Shown here: positions 1-11,737 of the stretch, piece by piece
Position numbering within the stretch: the stretch's first letter is position 1
Layout: each line of letters starts with the position of its first letter
Origin: Coprinus comatus
Lineage: Eukaryota > Basidiomycota > Agaricomycetes > Agaricales > Agaricaceae
DNA length: 64,000 nucleotides
Reading direction: 5' to 3'
Assembly (NCBI GenBank): GCA_034638255.1
Contig: JAWPGT010000017.1
Span: 1-64,000 of the forward strand
Translations under genes and position numbers: made by a program
The notes under the pieces: generated by a model
Databases searched by the model: none
The model's input: the letters and a program-made list of their open reading frames with translations, nothing else
Told to the model about the DNA's origin: nothing

Positions 1-3000
1 TATCTTCAGAACGTCTTGAAGCACTAGAACTTTGTCCATGACTTTGATGAATAGGAGAATGAGGTTGTTGATATTGATGACCTCCTCCACCACCACCAGA
101 ACCACCAACAGAAGAAGAAGAATCATTACCAAGAATCATTAATAGAACCAATTTAGTTAACCAATGCGGTTTATCATCAGTTCCAAAAAACGGATCCAAA
201 ACTCTTTCTCTTTCACGTTCTCTTTCTTTCCTATCCTCTTCTTCATCAATCTCTTCATTATCATCTTCACCTATCCCTTTTTCTTTTCCTTTTCCTTTTC
301 CTTTTCCTTTTCCTTTTCCTTTACCAATCCCCATCCCCATCCCCATCCCACTACCACGTTCATAATCATGAACAAAACAAGGTAACAAATATTCCGAAGT
401 CAAATTCGATGGAGGTCCAACTTCAACTTTACTTCGATGATAAATCGTTAATGATTTAGCAACGAGATAAGGATCCATAGAAATAAAAACATCTCTCGAA
501 ATTCCTTCTTCTGAATCTGAGACCAATTGATGGGACGTTGTTACTATTCGTGTTGGTATTTCTTCGACTATTGAGATTTTGTTGTTGTTGTCGTGTTGAC
601 CTGAGGCTATGGCAGAACCAGAACCAGAACCAGGACGAATTTGTTGTTGCGGAGTATGGAATTGAGTTTGTTGTTGAGGAGATAATGGAGGAAGAGGCTG
701 ATGTTCAAAAGTTCTTAAATCCAATGATTGTTTCGGTTGAATCGATAATGACGATGATGATTGTGATGTAACGGTATTGGATTTATTCTTGAAGAAGAAA
801 TTATCAGAATGAGAAGGTGAAGAAGGTGTATCACCAAGTTGAAGAGCATCCATAAGTGACATCATTCTAGCTTTCGCTTGTGCCATTTCGCTCCATCCAA
901 ATCCAACTCCGCCGCACCACTTGTAGCCGTAGCCGTAGCCGTAGCCGTGTCGTGGTTATGGTTGGATCAATAGCAATCTCAGATTCCTCGACTTCATTTC
1001 CTTCATCTCCAACCTCTAACCTCTTCAAAACCTCTTCACCCAAAACTTCCTTAACCCAATTTTCCCATTGTCCAATTTCACAAACGGGTAAACCATGATA
1101 CTTCAAATACTCTTCAACCAACCATTTAACTCTTTCTCTCTCTTTATCCTTCTCACTCTTCCCTTTCCCTTTCCCTTGTCCTTGTCCTTGTCCATTCTCA
1201 TCTATTCTCGTCACCTCATCACCCTCACCATCATTTCCTTCCACTTCATCTTCATCTTCATCTTCATCAATAGAAGTAGCAGCTCCAGAAACCAAATACC
1301 CACAACACCTCATAAACTCACTTTCAAATTTACTTCTTCCAATTAACGTAGGTAATCCCAAAATAATAGCAGAAGCGAATTGTTTCCATTTTTCAACAAC
1401 ATCATCATTTCATCATCATCTCCATCTTGTCCTTCCTTCAAAAAAGTCGTAGCAAAAACAGCTTCATGAATCAACCCTTCAAAAGTTCCTTTTTCAATAA
1501 CTTTTCCTTGATTATCTTTAACAAGATCAGGATGACTTGATCTTCCCCAATATGCTCTTCTTTTCCTTCCTCCTCCTCCTCCCCCTACTCCTACTCCTGA
1601 TTTCCCACCTAATCCTAACTCAGTTCCAGCTCCAAATAATCCTCCTCCACCACCTCCATCTTCACGTCCTTTTCCTTTTCCTCTACCTCCACCTATACCC
1701 AACATTAACGAATTACTTCCAAACGGATCATCATCCAATCCTCCATCATTACCACCACCGTTACCACCAATCTGATTATTACCACCACCACTACCACTAC
1801 CACCACCATTACCAACATCTTCATCTTCATCTTCAAGTGAAGGAGGAACCAAAGAAGTAACAAACAACTCTTTAGCACTCGAATTTCTATCACTTGGGAT
1901 TTTATAAAAACATAATTTGGTCCCTTTTAATTCCATTTTAAAAGGTTTCCAACCTTTTGATAATATTCCTCCTATCCCTCCTCCTCCTAATCCTGTTCCT
2001 CCTCCTCCTCCTGTTCCTCCTCCTCCTCCTCCTCCTCCTCCTCCAGCACCACCACTAAAATTCATACCACTTCCACGTAAATTCATACCACCTCCACTTC
2101 CTGAACCCATTCCAGAACCAATACCCATACTCAAATTATGAGAATGATTGTTATGAGAAAGGTTTAGGTTTAGATTAAGATTAAGATTTGCATGAAATGA
2201 AGATAAAGAAGAAGAAGAAGAAGAAGGTGGATCTGTTAATCGATTTATGAATGATGAATGATATATGATTTGAGATGATCGTTTTGTTTCTTTATCTCTA
2301 TCTCTATCTTTATCTTTCGTATTCAGGTTCAAGTTTGAATTGGAACTCGTCAAGTTCGTGTTCGTGTTCGCATTGGTGTTGGCGTTCATGTTGGTATGGG
2401 TATTGACGTTACTGTTATTTCCAGTATTAACGTTGACGTTGGTGAAAGTATGAGGATCTGAAGATAATAATAAAGAAGAAGAGGAAGAGGAAGAAGGTTC
2501 GATAATGGTAGGCGGTGAAAGTAACGTTAAAGATGAAGCAGAAGGTTGTTGTTGATGTTGGTGATGATGATGTTGAGGACTTCGTAAAGGAAAATTAAAA
2601 ACAGAACGAGTAGGTGTAGGTGTTGAAATTTCATCAACATGACCTGATCCTTTTCGTTTAGGCGTTATAGGTGAAAATCGTGATTGATTCGAATTTTGGT
2701 TGGGATTGGGAGTAGGATTAGGACTTGGATGAGAGTTCTGACGAGCGGCGTTCTGATTCTGATTCTGGGATTGGGATTGGAATTGCGGTTGGGACTGGGA
2801 TGGGGACTGGGATTGTGGTTGGAACGCGTGTACTTGAGTTTGTGCTTTAACTTGAGCTTGAGCTATATTTTCCATTTGAAGTCTTGAAGGAAGTTTTGGC
2901 GTAAATGAATGCGATCTAGGACGAACATATGTCATATCCAATTCAAGTGTTTCCTTTCGTTGTATCTTCGTATTGACATCCACATTCATATCCGTATCCG

Positions 3001-3838
3001 TATCCGTCGTATTCGCATTCTTGATACCAAATCCGCTTCCTCGTATAAGTCCCAGGAGCCGACACCGAAATGGACACAGTGCTCGTTGGCAAGTATTACT
3101 TCTCTCCTGTTGATGTTGTTTAAAACTTGGAAAGGGATGAGTTACTCCTTGTGAACCAGGAGCACTAGTTCCAGGTACCATCGCGCTAGCCGAACTACCA
3201 CTTCTCATCCTATATTCATTAATCTTTTCCTGAAAGCCAACATTTGGGCTTGGAGTACCAGCTGATACAGGCGAACCAAAAGACATGGAACTTAAATCAT
3301 CAGCAGACCTAGACCATCCTTTCTTTGAATAGCCACCCAGAGCATGAGGCGAAGTAGGGGATTGTTGATGATGTTGACGTGGAGTTGATGGCGTAGGAGC
3401 AAAGAAAGGTTGAGAAGGATGTTCATAAGACCCAGGCTGGGATAAGTCGAGTACAGATCTACGTGAGTGGTGTCAATGGTGTATGCGTAGTAGCAGCATG
3501 CCAACACACCTGGACACTCCGCCAGCATAAGCATCCAATATCGGACGAGGATCCGTTGGCTTTGAGATTTTATGCTTTCTCGCCCCTGAGCTACCCATCG
3601 CAGAAATGGATATCGGGGACGAGGGCGAGGTAGGGACTTTGCCTGCAGATGCGCTTCTGGTAAACCAGGTCTTTGGTTTGAGGAACTGTGCAAAGTTTGA
3701 GGATGATGGGGATGCTGAGCGAGGGCCAGAGGCAGGGGACGATGGCTGGTGTTGGCTGTGGTCATTGCTGCTGGACGTGTTGGGCACAAGCAGCGCATTT
3801 TGCTGAAGGTGCTGCTGGGCCCCCTTGCGCCTGTTCAT
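1..3838 (-). CDS. PH / RasGEF-N / RasGEF-like regulator, Bem2-type (3' end outside window)
   Basis: Large low-complexity signalling protein, probably a small-GTPase regulator. I start it at the ATG at 3838 (MNRRKGAQQ), followed by an intron at 3459-3509 (51 nt, GT-AG, frame kept). A long Ser/Asn/Gln/Gly-rich linker follows. A PH-like strand (GWKPFKMELKGTKLCFYKIP, about 1900-1960) leads to a RasGEF-N-like part (GTFEGLIHEAVFATTFLKE, then VVEKWKQFASAIILGLPTL, about 1330-1480). A RasGEF catalytic start (SMDPYLVAKSLTIYHRS, about 430-480) follows. Fungal Bem2-type proteins combine RasGEF-like, PH and RhoGAP domains; a RhoGAP would lie beyond base 1 and is not seen. The frame breaks near 1395-1420 and between about 890 and 960. 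Both breaks are compatible with missing single bases. The Bem2 assignment is an inference from domain order; that it is a GTPase regulator is more secure. Confidence 0.7.
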
Positions 3839-3894
3839 CAGAGGGTGCTTGGTGGTCGTGGTGCAAAAGTAAAGTATAAATGAATATAATACAA

Positions 3895-5986
3895 TCATCC
3901 GCTATCTCCGTATAGTACTACTACCGCCTTCATCACAACCCCATACAACGTACTACCCACTCCCAGCCCTGTCGAACACAGCACACGCACTCCCTCGCCA
4001 CCTCCAATAGACATGCTCGACGCCACGTAATCCTCATCCGGAACAACATACACAACCTCCATCTCGTTGCTAACGATACCCTCCCCAACGACCCTGTTCA
4101 GACCCTGAGCTCCACCTAATACAGCCCCGACTCTATCCCCAAACCGTTCAACAAGCTCCTCCAACACTTTCTGGCCATCAGCGGCATATCCCGCCACAAT
4201 CAGAATATTCGCAAACGCATCAAACATGTAGATCTTCAGGTCATTCTCTGTTGCTGTCGACGAACTCAATTTCATCTGTTGCAGGTGTTTACGCGTAACC
4301 GACCTCCAACGGCCAGCAACCACGGGCTCTTCTACAAATTCACCTCTATCATTTGATGGCTGATTCCACGATAAGGCAATTAGGGGTTGACTTACCACTT
4401 TGTCTAACCCTTCCATAGATATCATTCCAGAACTTTTCATCTTCAGGGTTTTCAAAACACCAACTACTCACAATCCATTCCACATACGCTGCCATACTTG
4501 CTTGTAAAGCCATCTTCACTGTCTCTTCTCCACCATCCAACAACATTTCTACCATACGTCCTCCAAGAATTTCAGTCACACTGCTTACAGCTTCATTCAT
4601 CTCCTCTCCCTGCAATGTCTGTGATAGCCTTCGTCCCTGGAATGAAGAACTAATGATACCCGCAACTTGATCGATATCCTGATTCAACTCTTGTACAAGT
4701 CGCACTACCTCTTCTTTCTCTACCTGGTCTTGGTCTCGTTCGAGGTAAGTCTTCAATTTATTTTCAACACCCTTCTTCTCTTCTTCAACACATCCAAGTC
4801 TTTCTCTAATCTCCTCATTCTCCTTCCTCGCATCACTCAACTTTTCATTAAACATCTTCACATGCTCTTCATATTCCTTTCTCAACAAATCATTCTCCAC
4901 CTCTTCATCCTTTCTCAATTTCTCCACTTCAACATGCATACCAAATAACACCTCTCTCTCATTCTTAACCTCTTTATTCTCCTTTCTCAATTCCTCACAA
5001 ACAATTCTCAACTTATCAACATCATTTTTCAACTCCTCATTCTCTTTCTCTAAAACCTGTTTAACTTGTCTAATAACCAAAACCTCATTTCTTTTGAATT
5101 CTTCCAATTCCTTTCTAACCTCTGCCAACTCTTTATTCAATCTCAATTCTTCCATTCCAGGTTTAGGCTCCAGCGCTTCCATAACAATTCCAATTCTTCT
5201 CTCTTCATCAGCTTCACCACCACCACCACTAGTATCGTCACCCGTCCCTATTCCAGTTCCAGTTCCAGTTCCAGTTCCAGTTCCAGTTATCCTTTTCACT
5301 CCATTCATATTCGAAATCCCATTCGAAGAAGAAGAGGAAGAAGAGTTCCATAATGAAGAAAGTGCTGAAACTATATATTCCGTAATTGAAAACATTTGTT
5401 CTTCTTGAGTGTGGTCCGAATTGGATGTAGAAGAAGACGAAGATGACGACGACAACGATAGTGAATGTGGGGTTGATGTTTTTGATGTAGAAGAACCTAT
5501 TATTGGTGTGATAGTTCTTGAAGCTACAGTAGCAGTAATAGCGGTTGAGGTAGTAGCGGTCGAGGAAGTAGTAGAGGTGGAAGCGGAAGTGGAAATGGAA
5601 GTGGAGGTAGTAGTGGAAGTAGGTCTTCTGCAAAGAAACCGAAACCGAAACCGAAATATAGAAGGAAAAGGAAAACGAAGAGAAAAAGGTACAGGTAAAT
5701 GGGAAGGAATAGAAGAAGAATAAACGAAAACAAATGCAAGTACAGTCGCTGTCGAACTAACAATTAAAAACGTAGTTCCTAACAATCCTCTCCTATCGTT
5801 ACTGTTGTTGTTATTGTTCAAATTGATGAAATAACTGCCGTAACTGTTATAATCGTTGAAATTGAAATTGAATGCTCTCAAACTGTTATACAGTCTGAGT
5901 CCAAGGGTGGTAGAGAGTTGGTGAAAGTTGAAGTTGAAGTGGTTAAAAACACGATCACCAGCAGTTGTACCAGCTGCTAATGCCAA
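3895..5986 (-). CDS. Coiled-coil membrane-linked hypothetical protein, basidiomycete family (5' exon unresolved)
   Basis: Function unknown. From the N side it has an Asn/Phe-rich segment, one hydrophobic stretch (LLGTTFLIVSSTATVLAFVF, about 5740-5790), a Ser/Thr-rich region, and a long Glu/Lys-rich coiled coil (about 4700-5150). A globular C-terminal domain spans the intron and includes YVEWIVSSWCFENPEDEKFW and then GRWRSVTRKHLQQMKLSS. The intron at 4332-4395 (64 nt) is the one that joins the two reading frames. A nearer AG would give a 36 nt intron but loses frame. The open frame reaches 5986, where the first codon is TTG. No ATG lies upstream in frame and a stop precedes it, so a short 5' exon is probably missing, spliced at the ttag near 5980. 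The C-terminal layout matches the gene at 17812-19134. It ends 56 bp before the start codon of the next gene. Confidence 0.72.
4332..4395 (-). other. Intron joining two frames of the coiled-coil gene
   Basis: The donor GTAAGT and acceptor TTTGTAG restore frame between FWNDIYGRVRQS and EEPVVAGRWRS. The closer acceptor AATCAG does not. Confidence 0.75.
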
Positions 5987-5989
5987 AAG

Positions 5990-7328
5990 GTATTAAAAGA
6001 CGAGTCTTAGCTAGTTAAAAATGAAACAACAGCCCAACCACAACGTGGTCGCGCAGTGGATGGTTATAAAGAGAGTTTGAAGGGCGAGTGATGATGATGT
6101 GTGTGTGTGTGTGGGATGAATGAATGAATAGAAGGAAAAGGGATAACACACACCGTAAGTGCGCAATGTGCTTAAAGTAAAAAGAGTTCTACAAAGAGAG
6201 AAAAACGAGGTCTTTTTTGATCAATCTCTCAACAACCTCGACTCTTTGAAACGCTTACGCTTACGGGTACTTTCAATTCACCGGTCCGAAATGGGCGCTT
6301 TCATTTCCCTTTTTTTTTTTAACTGTCTCCTCTTTAAACCCCCGTGAACCATATATTCTCGCACGTATGTCATCTTCCTACTTCAAAAACATTTATAAGC
6401 CCTACACATTGACAAAACCTCAAGAAAAATGTTCTTCCAAACCTCAATCCACGGCAAAAGAAAACCAAAGTTGTAAAAAGGGTCTCCATGGCATGGTCCG
6501 CACGAGGCATCCAAAGGATCTAAAAAAAAACGTGGTGTCACATCAATCCCGATCTCAAAAGTACTCCGAGTCAACCTTCCCTCAAAACCAAATCTTTCTG
6601 CGGTCTCTCGCAGGCGCGTGCGCAGTACCTTTCTCTAGGAAATGAAGTTTCAGCTAACCTCGAGCATTAAGAGAAACAAGGCGGCCGCATTGTGATGGTT
6701 CAGATGTGCTCCTTTCAAGTAGTAAGTTAGACCAAATTAGTGGTTTGAAAGGAATGACATCACAAATCAAGGGATGTTCCTGAATACTCGAATCCACATG
6801 GAGCAAGGGTGCGGCAAGAAACGTCCAGTCGAGTCAAAGTATTACTGTACGGAGGTACGACTTGGAAGGGTACATCTGGGCCACAACACACGGGGTGACC
6901 GGTTATGCATTGCAGAGTACTTGCATCATTAAGTTTAGGTTGTTGATGGCATTCCGTTTGATGTGCCTCGTTGTGTATATATGCTAATGCCTGTTGGTGA
7001 GCAAGATTCTACCTTAACCTTCAAGCGTTTTGATCATTGATGGGTAATTATGGGCTTGGGAAACGTGGACTTGAAAAGGACAGCGGAGTATCTAAATTAA
7101 ATACTTTTACGGACTCGTTCTCATCAGAATGAACGATAAGTCGCGAGAATAGGAAATCTTAGGGCCATATGGACGGTCCGCTATTATGGTACAGTGGCGC
7201 TAGAAGTCACATTGGGTTAAAGAGCCTGGATGTTACTGCTGCAAGATACACTCTTCTCTACAAAACTTTCATTTGTTCTGGATGGCGCAGTTTCTGGCAT
7301 TATTGTTTTGTTGACACGCATATATTAG
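5990..7328. other. Intergenic region, no supported gene
   Basis: Holds GT and GAAT microsatellites near 6090-6130, the likely promoter and 5' exon of the minus-strand gene ending here, and short ORFs with no recognisable domain. I see no gene I would defend. Confidence 0.5.
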
Positions 7329-7937
7329 TAGGGCTGCTGCCGTACCGTATACGGTTACGGCCGTGTAATTTACGGTCATAATACGGCCTTTCCCATACCG
7401 TATAATAAATATTTCAAGGTCGTTACGGTACGGTAAAGGACATCTTACGGTACGTACCGTATTTTTACGGTATACGGGTAAGTTTATCACCATCATTATT
7501 TCGACAAGGTCATTGAGCTGGTGTTGGCTTGGTTCTAACCCGGCGTTAACTTATTAAACATTCAAGACTCAATATATAGAGTTATAAACATAGAAATCAG
7601 ATAAAAATACAAGTGTTGTTCTTGTAATTTTTTTTAAAATACTCTAGAAATAGTGGATGACTGTGCCATTGCGAGAGAGTTTATGTTACTGATTGAGGAG
7701 AGACTGAGTGTTATGAATCGATGACGTTTCGACGTACCATTGATGCTATCACATGATGTCATGACCGACTACCGTCCATACGGCCGTCGACGGGCAAAAA
7801 ATACGGTACAGTACGGTACACTCCGTACCGTCAACCGTACCGTATTGAGGCTACTTGATCGCTCTTACGGTACGGTACCGTATACCGTATACGGGTGGCC
7901 CGTAAACTGTATTATACGGTTACGGGCGGCAGCCCTA
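7329..7937. mobile_element. hAT-like non-autonomous element (MITE), 609 bp
   Basis: The left end reads TAGGGCTGCTGCCG and the right end, reverse complemented, TAGGGCTGCCGCCCG. The flanks are 8 bp: TATATTAG (7321-7328) and TATAATAG (7938-7945), one mismatch, as expected for a worn hAT target duplication. Both ends carry many CCGTACCGTA/TACGGTACGG subterminal motifs in both orientations. hAT elements are known for 8 bp duplications and TIRs starting (T/C)A(A/G)NG. There is no transposase ORF inside, so it would depend on an autonomous copy elsewhere. Confidence 0.85.
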
Positions 7938-7945
7938 TATAATAG

Positions 7946-8375
7946 TAATATATAAGACTTGTTAAAAGTGTGGTATATAACTTCCGTAAACTGAACTGAA
8001 AATGACACTCACGGAATCGATTGGCATAAATTATACGTTTAGTCACGTACTTAAGCTAATATCAAGCTGTTGTATGCGCACATGTATACTGCCATAATTT
8101 AGGGTAAGGAGGAAAAGGAGGGAAAAGGGAGAACAAAAGTGATAACAAAAAAGCGCTTGTTCTTAAATATGTTGCCGCTAATTACGTCATAGCGTTGATT
8201 ACCTTCAAACGTTCACTACCGCTCTTCATTCGCTGGGCAGTGCTAGATATCGCAAAAAAACATTATATATCAGGGCTAGTAGAACTACAACATAAAAGTA
8301 CAATTTAATAGACGTTCTGTGGGTAAACCAGATTTTCCTACAAACACAGTCTCAAGTGCTACATGAAACGCATAT
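7946..8375. other. Intergenic region
   Basis: AT-rich spacer between the MITE and the 3' end of the next minus-strand gene. I see nothing else. Confidence 0.4.
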
Positions 8376-9689
8376 TTAAGTGTGAGAATCAGAGACCCAG
8401 TTCTCGAATGTTGACAAGAGCACGACACCCGCCTTCACAATGGGTTCCGCCTTCACTGATGGTCGTCGCTTATCCTGTTCATAATACTCTCTCTTCTTTG
8501 CCCAACATAGTCCCATACCCAAAGTACATGCAATTGTTCCTTCTACATCCTCCCAAGTATCCCCCACCATCACTGCTGCTCTCCCGGGGTTGAACCTGTC
8601 TCCGGAATGTTGTATATACGGCCGTATCTCTCCTCCAGATGGGAAATTATATCCAGATCCCGCACTAATGAGAAGCTCGCCGAGCTCTACGCATTTATGC
8701 ACGAGAGGGCGCATATTTTGGCGAAATGTACTATGCATCTCATTATACACCTTCGGATTGACAATATATCCACATAGAAGCGGAAGGGCAAGGAGGGTAT
8801 CTGCAATACCCTTAATCGCTCGGTCTCGTTCGCCAGGAGAGATTGTATTGAATACCTCCCCTGGACTCATCATTCTCCAGCGTTCAGCAACGGATTGCAC
8901 ATCTACCAAAGATCAATTATATGATTCATTGCTCTTGATTTGTCGAAGAAATAACATACTTGAACTCGTGTGTGCGCCTTTCTTCATCATGTTACAAACC
9001 AACTTGGAGCAACAATAAACCATGATTGCACGCCATCCCAATCGAATAGGCTCAGGATTCTGACACCGGAGTTGTAACAGAAAGTGAAGAACGGAGTGAT
9101 GAAATATTGGTTTTAAGAGGTGCATCCAGTTTTTCTTGTCTTGTTCGTTTACGATATGCTTGCTCTTGACATGGACAGTAGCAACGGAAGACAGACGCTC
9201 TATCTCCTCATTGATACATTCCACAGCCCGAACAACTTCGACGTTGGAAAGCGTGTCGTTTGGAAAGTGAGAGGATATGTTCCAATCAAATGACATAGAC
9301 CGTGAAATATCGCTTTGCAGACGCATAAGCTGTTCCTTCATCTCGTCCGAGGTCTCTCTCGCCTCTTGCAACTCCAACCTTAACCCATTAAGATGTTTCT
9401 GTGCTATTCCGAAGTCTCGCTCCACCCGTCTGAGTTCTTCAGTTATGAGAGTTAGTTGATGATGCTCATAATACAAACTACTATCCAAGGAATTGTCCGG
9501 TGGAGTACTATGGCTTCGATTGCCAAACATTGAGTGTCTCACAGCTTTCGGCGTGCTCTCGGGTTGCCCACCAAAGGCATGGATACCACCCATGTCAAAC
9601 CGGTCATTCATATCGTGATGATTTGGGTTGAAGATTAGAGGCGAGACTAGTAGAGGTGAGTTGAATGGAATTGGGAATGAAGCAGGCAT
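8376..9689 (-). CDS. Coiled-coil hypothetical protein
   Basis: Unrecognised conserved-looking fungal protein of about 417 residues. It starts at the ATG at 9689 (MPASFPIPF). The N part is Pro/His/Ser-rich. A predicted coiled coil follows (LITEELRRVERDFGIAQKHL and on, about 9300-9460), then a mixed C-terminal domain with AVMVGDTWEDVEGTIACTLG near 8500-8570. One 57 nt intron at 8903-8959 (donor GTATGT, acceptor GGTAG) joins TSS to NVQSVAERW with frame kept. The gene reads cleanly from start to stop. It is isolated, with roughly 2 kb of empty sequence upstream. No enzymatic motif is visible and I assign no function. Confidence 0.75.
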
Positions 9690-11737
9690 AATGAACGGGT
9701 GTAAGCAAGAGTGTGGAGACTGAACGATCTTAAGGCTACCTCTACAGCTATTATGCTAAGTATAAAACAAAGGCTTGTTGTGTCAATGGACATGTGATGA
9801 TGAGCATCGCCTTGAACCTTTGTACCCCTTCTAGCGAATACCTCAACTAGGGAATGCGTTTACATATAGAGACAGAAACCCCGAAACCTATTCGCACGCA
9901 GCACTTTAGCGGAGGTACAGAAGTGTGGAGATGCTGCGGAAGGAGTCAGGAGAATTCGAGAAGGTACTATAGTAGGTTAGAACTTGAGCATGTAGGTGAG
10001 TCTATATTTGTGAGGGGACGTCATTGGCTGTGTAATATGTATAATTATAGCCTATGGGGGATCATGTGGATTCTGTGTGGCTGAGTATGTTTATCGCGGA
10101 GATGAACGTGAACAAAATTTAATATGATTAAACAATCTTGCACCAGTCGAACGCATACTACAAGATATTACATAGTGTGGTACATAGTTGTTAATAAAAA
10201 CGAATTCTGGCAGTATTCCATGCTCTTAATCGAGTCTTGAGTCTTAGGAAGTAACCCATCACAGTAACTACCGCTACAAACCAAAGTTCTCCTGTAAATC
10301 ACGACATGCTTATGCTTCGGTTTCAAGTCCAAACTTCGGTCAACTCTCTAGGTTCCCTTTCCATAATTTGAACAAAAAAAGAACAATAAAACAGAAGTAC
10401 AATGTTGAGTTTTGCACTGCATGTTCGTAAATCGGCAGACCACACAAGATAGGACCTTGTGTGGTCAGAGGAAACTCCCCCACACTGTAGTCACGAGCAC
10501 TATGTGGGGCAGAATTAAAGTAACTCCCTGATACTTCTCTGCTCAAAACCATCCTGAAACTGTTCAGTATAACAGTATGATTTCGTGCCACCGTAAAAGA
10601 TTCAAGTAGCAATCTAAATACCTATTTTATTTTCCACGACATTTCAAATTGACCTTGTTCCCAAAATAGTGCATGGAGGAATCTCTTGTAGTTCCCGTTT
10701 TCAACGAACTATAAATAAATAAAAATTAATAAGAAGACTAAGCGCTAAGCATTGTAATCTGTGGTAAAGGGAAAATAAGCGGAATTTCTAGTAGCTCGTG
10801 TCGCTTATAAAACTAACAGAAGTGGCATATCGTTACTTATTCGATATCACAACTTCGAGGAAACGTAGATACTAGACAAGCGGTTGAAGATTGTCGCTAG
10901 GAGAGTTATTGAGAGGTTGCCAACTGGCCTGCGGCCGCCAATGCGGTGTTGCAAAGGTCCCTTTAAAGGAATCCGGGCAGCTGTGTGAGCTTGATAACAC
11001 AGATAGAAATACTATGGTTTGGGATCCAAGCACAGTGCAATTGGATAGACAATATAGGGGTGATCGGTCAACTTGACGCGTCACTGTTGAGGTGGAGAAT
11101 ATTTCAAATGCATTGTGCCGGTACCAAATGCAAGGTAGAAAAGGTATAGGTGATGAAGCAAAACCGTGAAACAACTATTGCTTCAAGTTCTCGGCGAGTT
11201 GAGGATTGGAAAATAGTCAGAAAGTACTGGACCTTGATTCGGAGTCCAGGTTCGTCTGTTCAAGAGACACTACGAAATAAGGCATGTAATTCATCAATAA
11301 AACTCATAGAGAAATTTGGTTCCAAGCCTGTCTAAGTCTACGCGAGTTATCTCATTATATTACATAAAAAACTGTGTCTAAGGTCCGAGGAGGTACCTGA
11401 TACCGTGTATTTATGGATCGACTCAGTCACTCACAACCCTGAATCTCCTCAAGTGTGTCCCAACTTGGACCGATATTTAACACCACTGTAAGTGAATGTG
11501 CATTCAAAATGAGACGTAGTGTCTAAGAAATACACGTGCGCTTTGATCATGTCCTAACTTGACGTCTATATTTTCCCAATAAACCAAAAAATCCAGGATC
11601 TGTGGACAATCATGCCACAGTTGTAAATTAATATATTTGCTTAGACATTTGAAGTGTGTATAAGTACGCTGCCAGTGGGGGAGAAAATGTAGTATCCACC
11701 CTAAACACATTATCCCTATTCCACCAGCTAAATCACG
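9690..11737. other. Intergenic region with hairpins
   Basis: No supported gene in about 2 kb. It contains a perfect 11 bp stem with a 7 nt loop at 10438-10466 (GACCACACAAG / CTTGTGTGGTC). A second, shorter palindrome (CCCCACA / TGTGGGG) lies near 10478-10508. The remaining ORFs are short and domain-free. Confidence 0.5.
10438..10466. repeat. Perfect 11 bp hairpin
   Basis: The arms GACCACACAAG (10438-10448) and CTTGTGTGGTC (10456-10466) are exact reverse complements around a 7 nt loop. Role unknown. Confidence 0.8.

Noticed and set aside
1..2900. Many long ORFs on both strands in all frames
   Set aside because: They are by-products of simple-sequence DNA (GGT, TTCC, AAC repeats) opposite the PH/RasGEF-like gene and have no domain.
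4349..4395. 36 nt intron using the nearest AG in the coiled-coil gene
   Set aside because: It loses the reading frame. The 64 nt version keeps it.
5984..5986. Start codon for the coiled-coil gene at 5986
   Set aside because: The codon is TTG and a stop precedes it. An upstream exon is more likely, so the start is left open.
10340..11335. Several 60-115 residue ORFs on both strands
   Set aside because: No domains, no splice-linked partners and no codon bias. Treated as chance.
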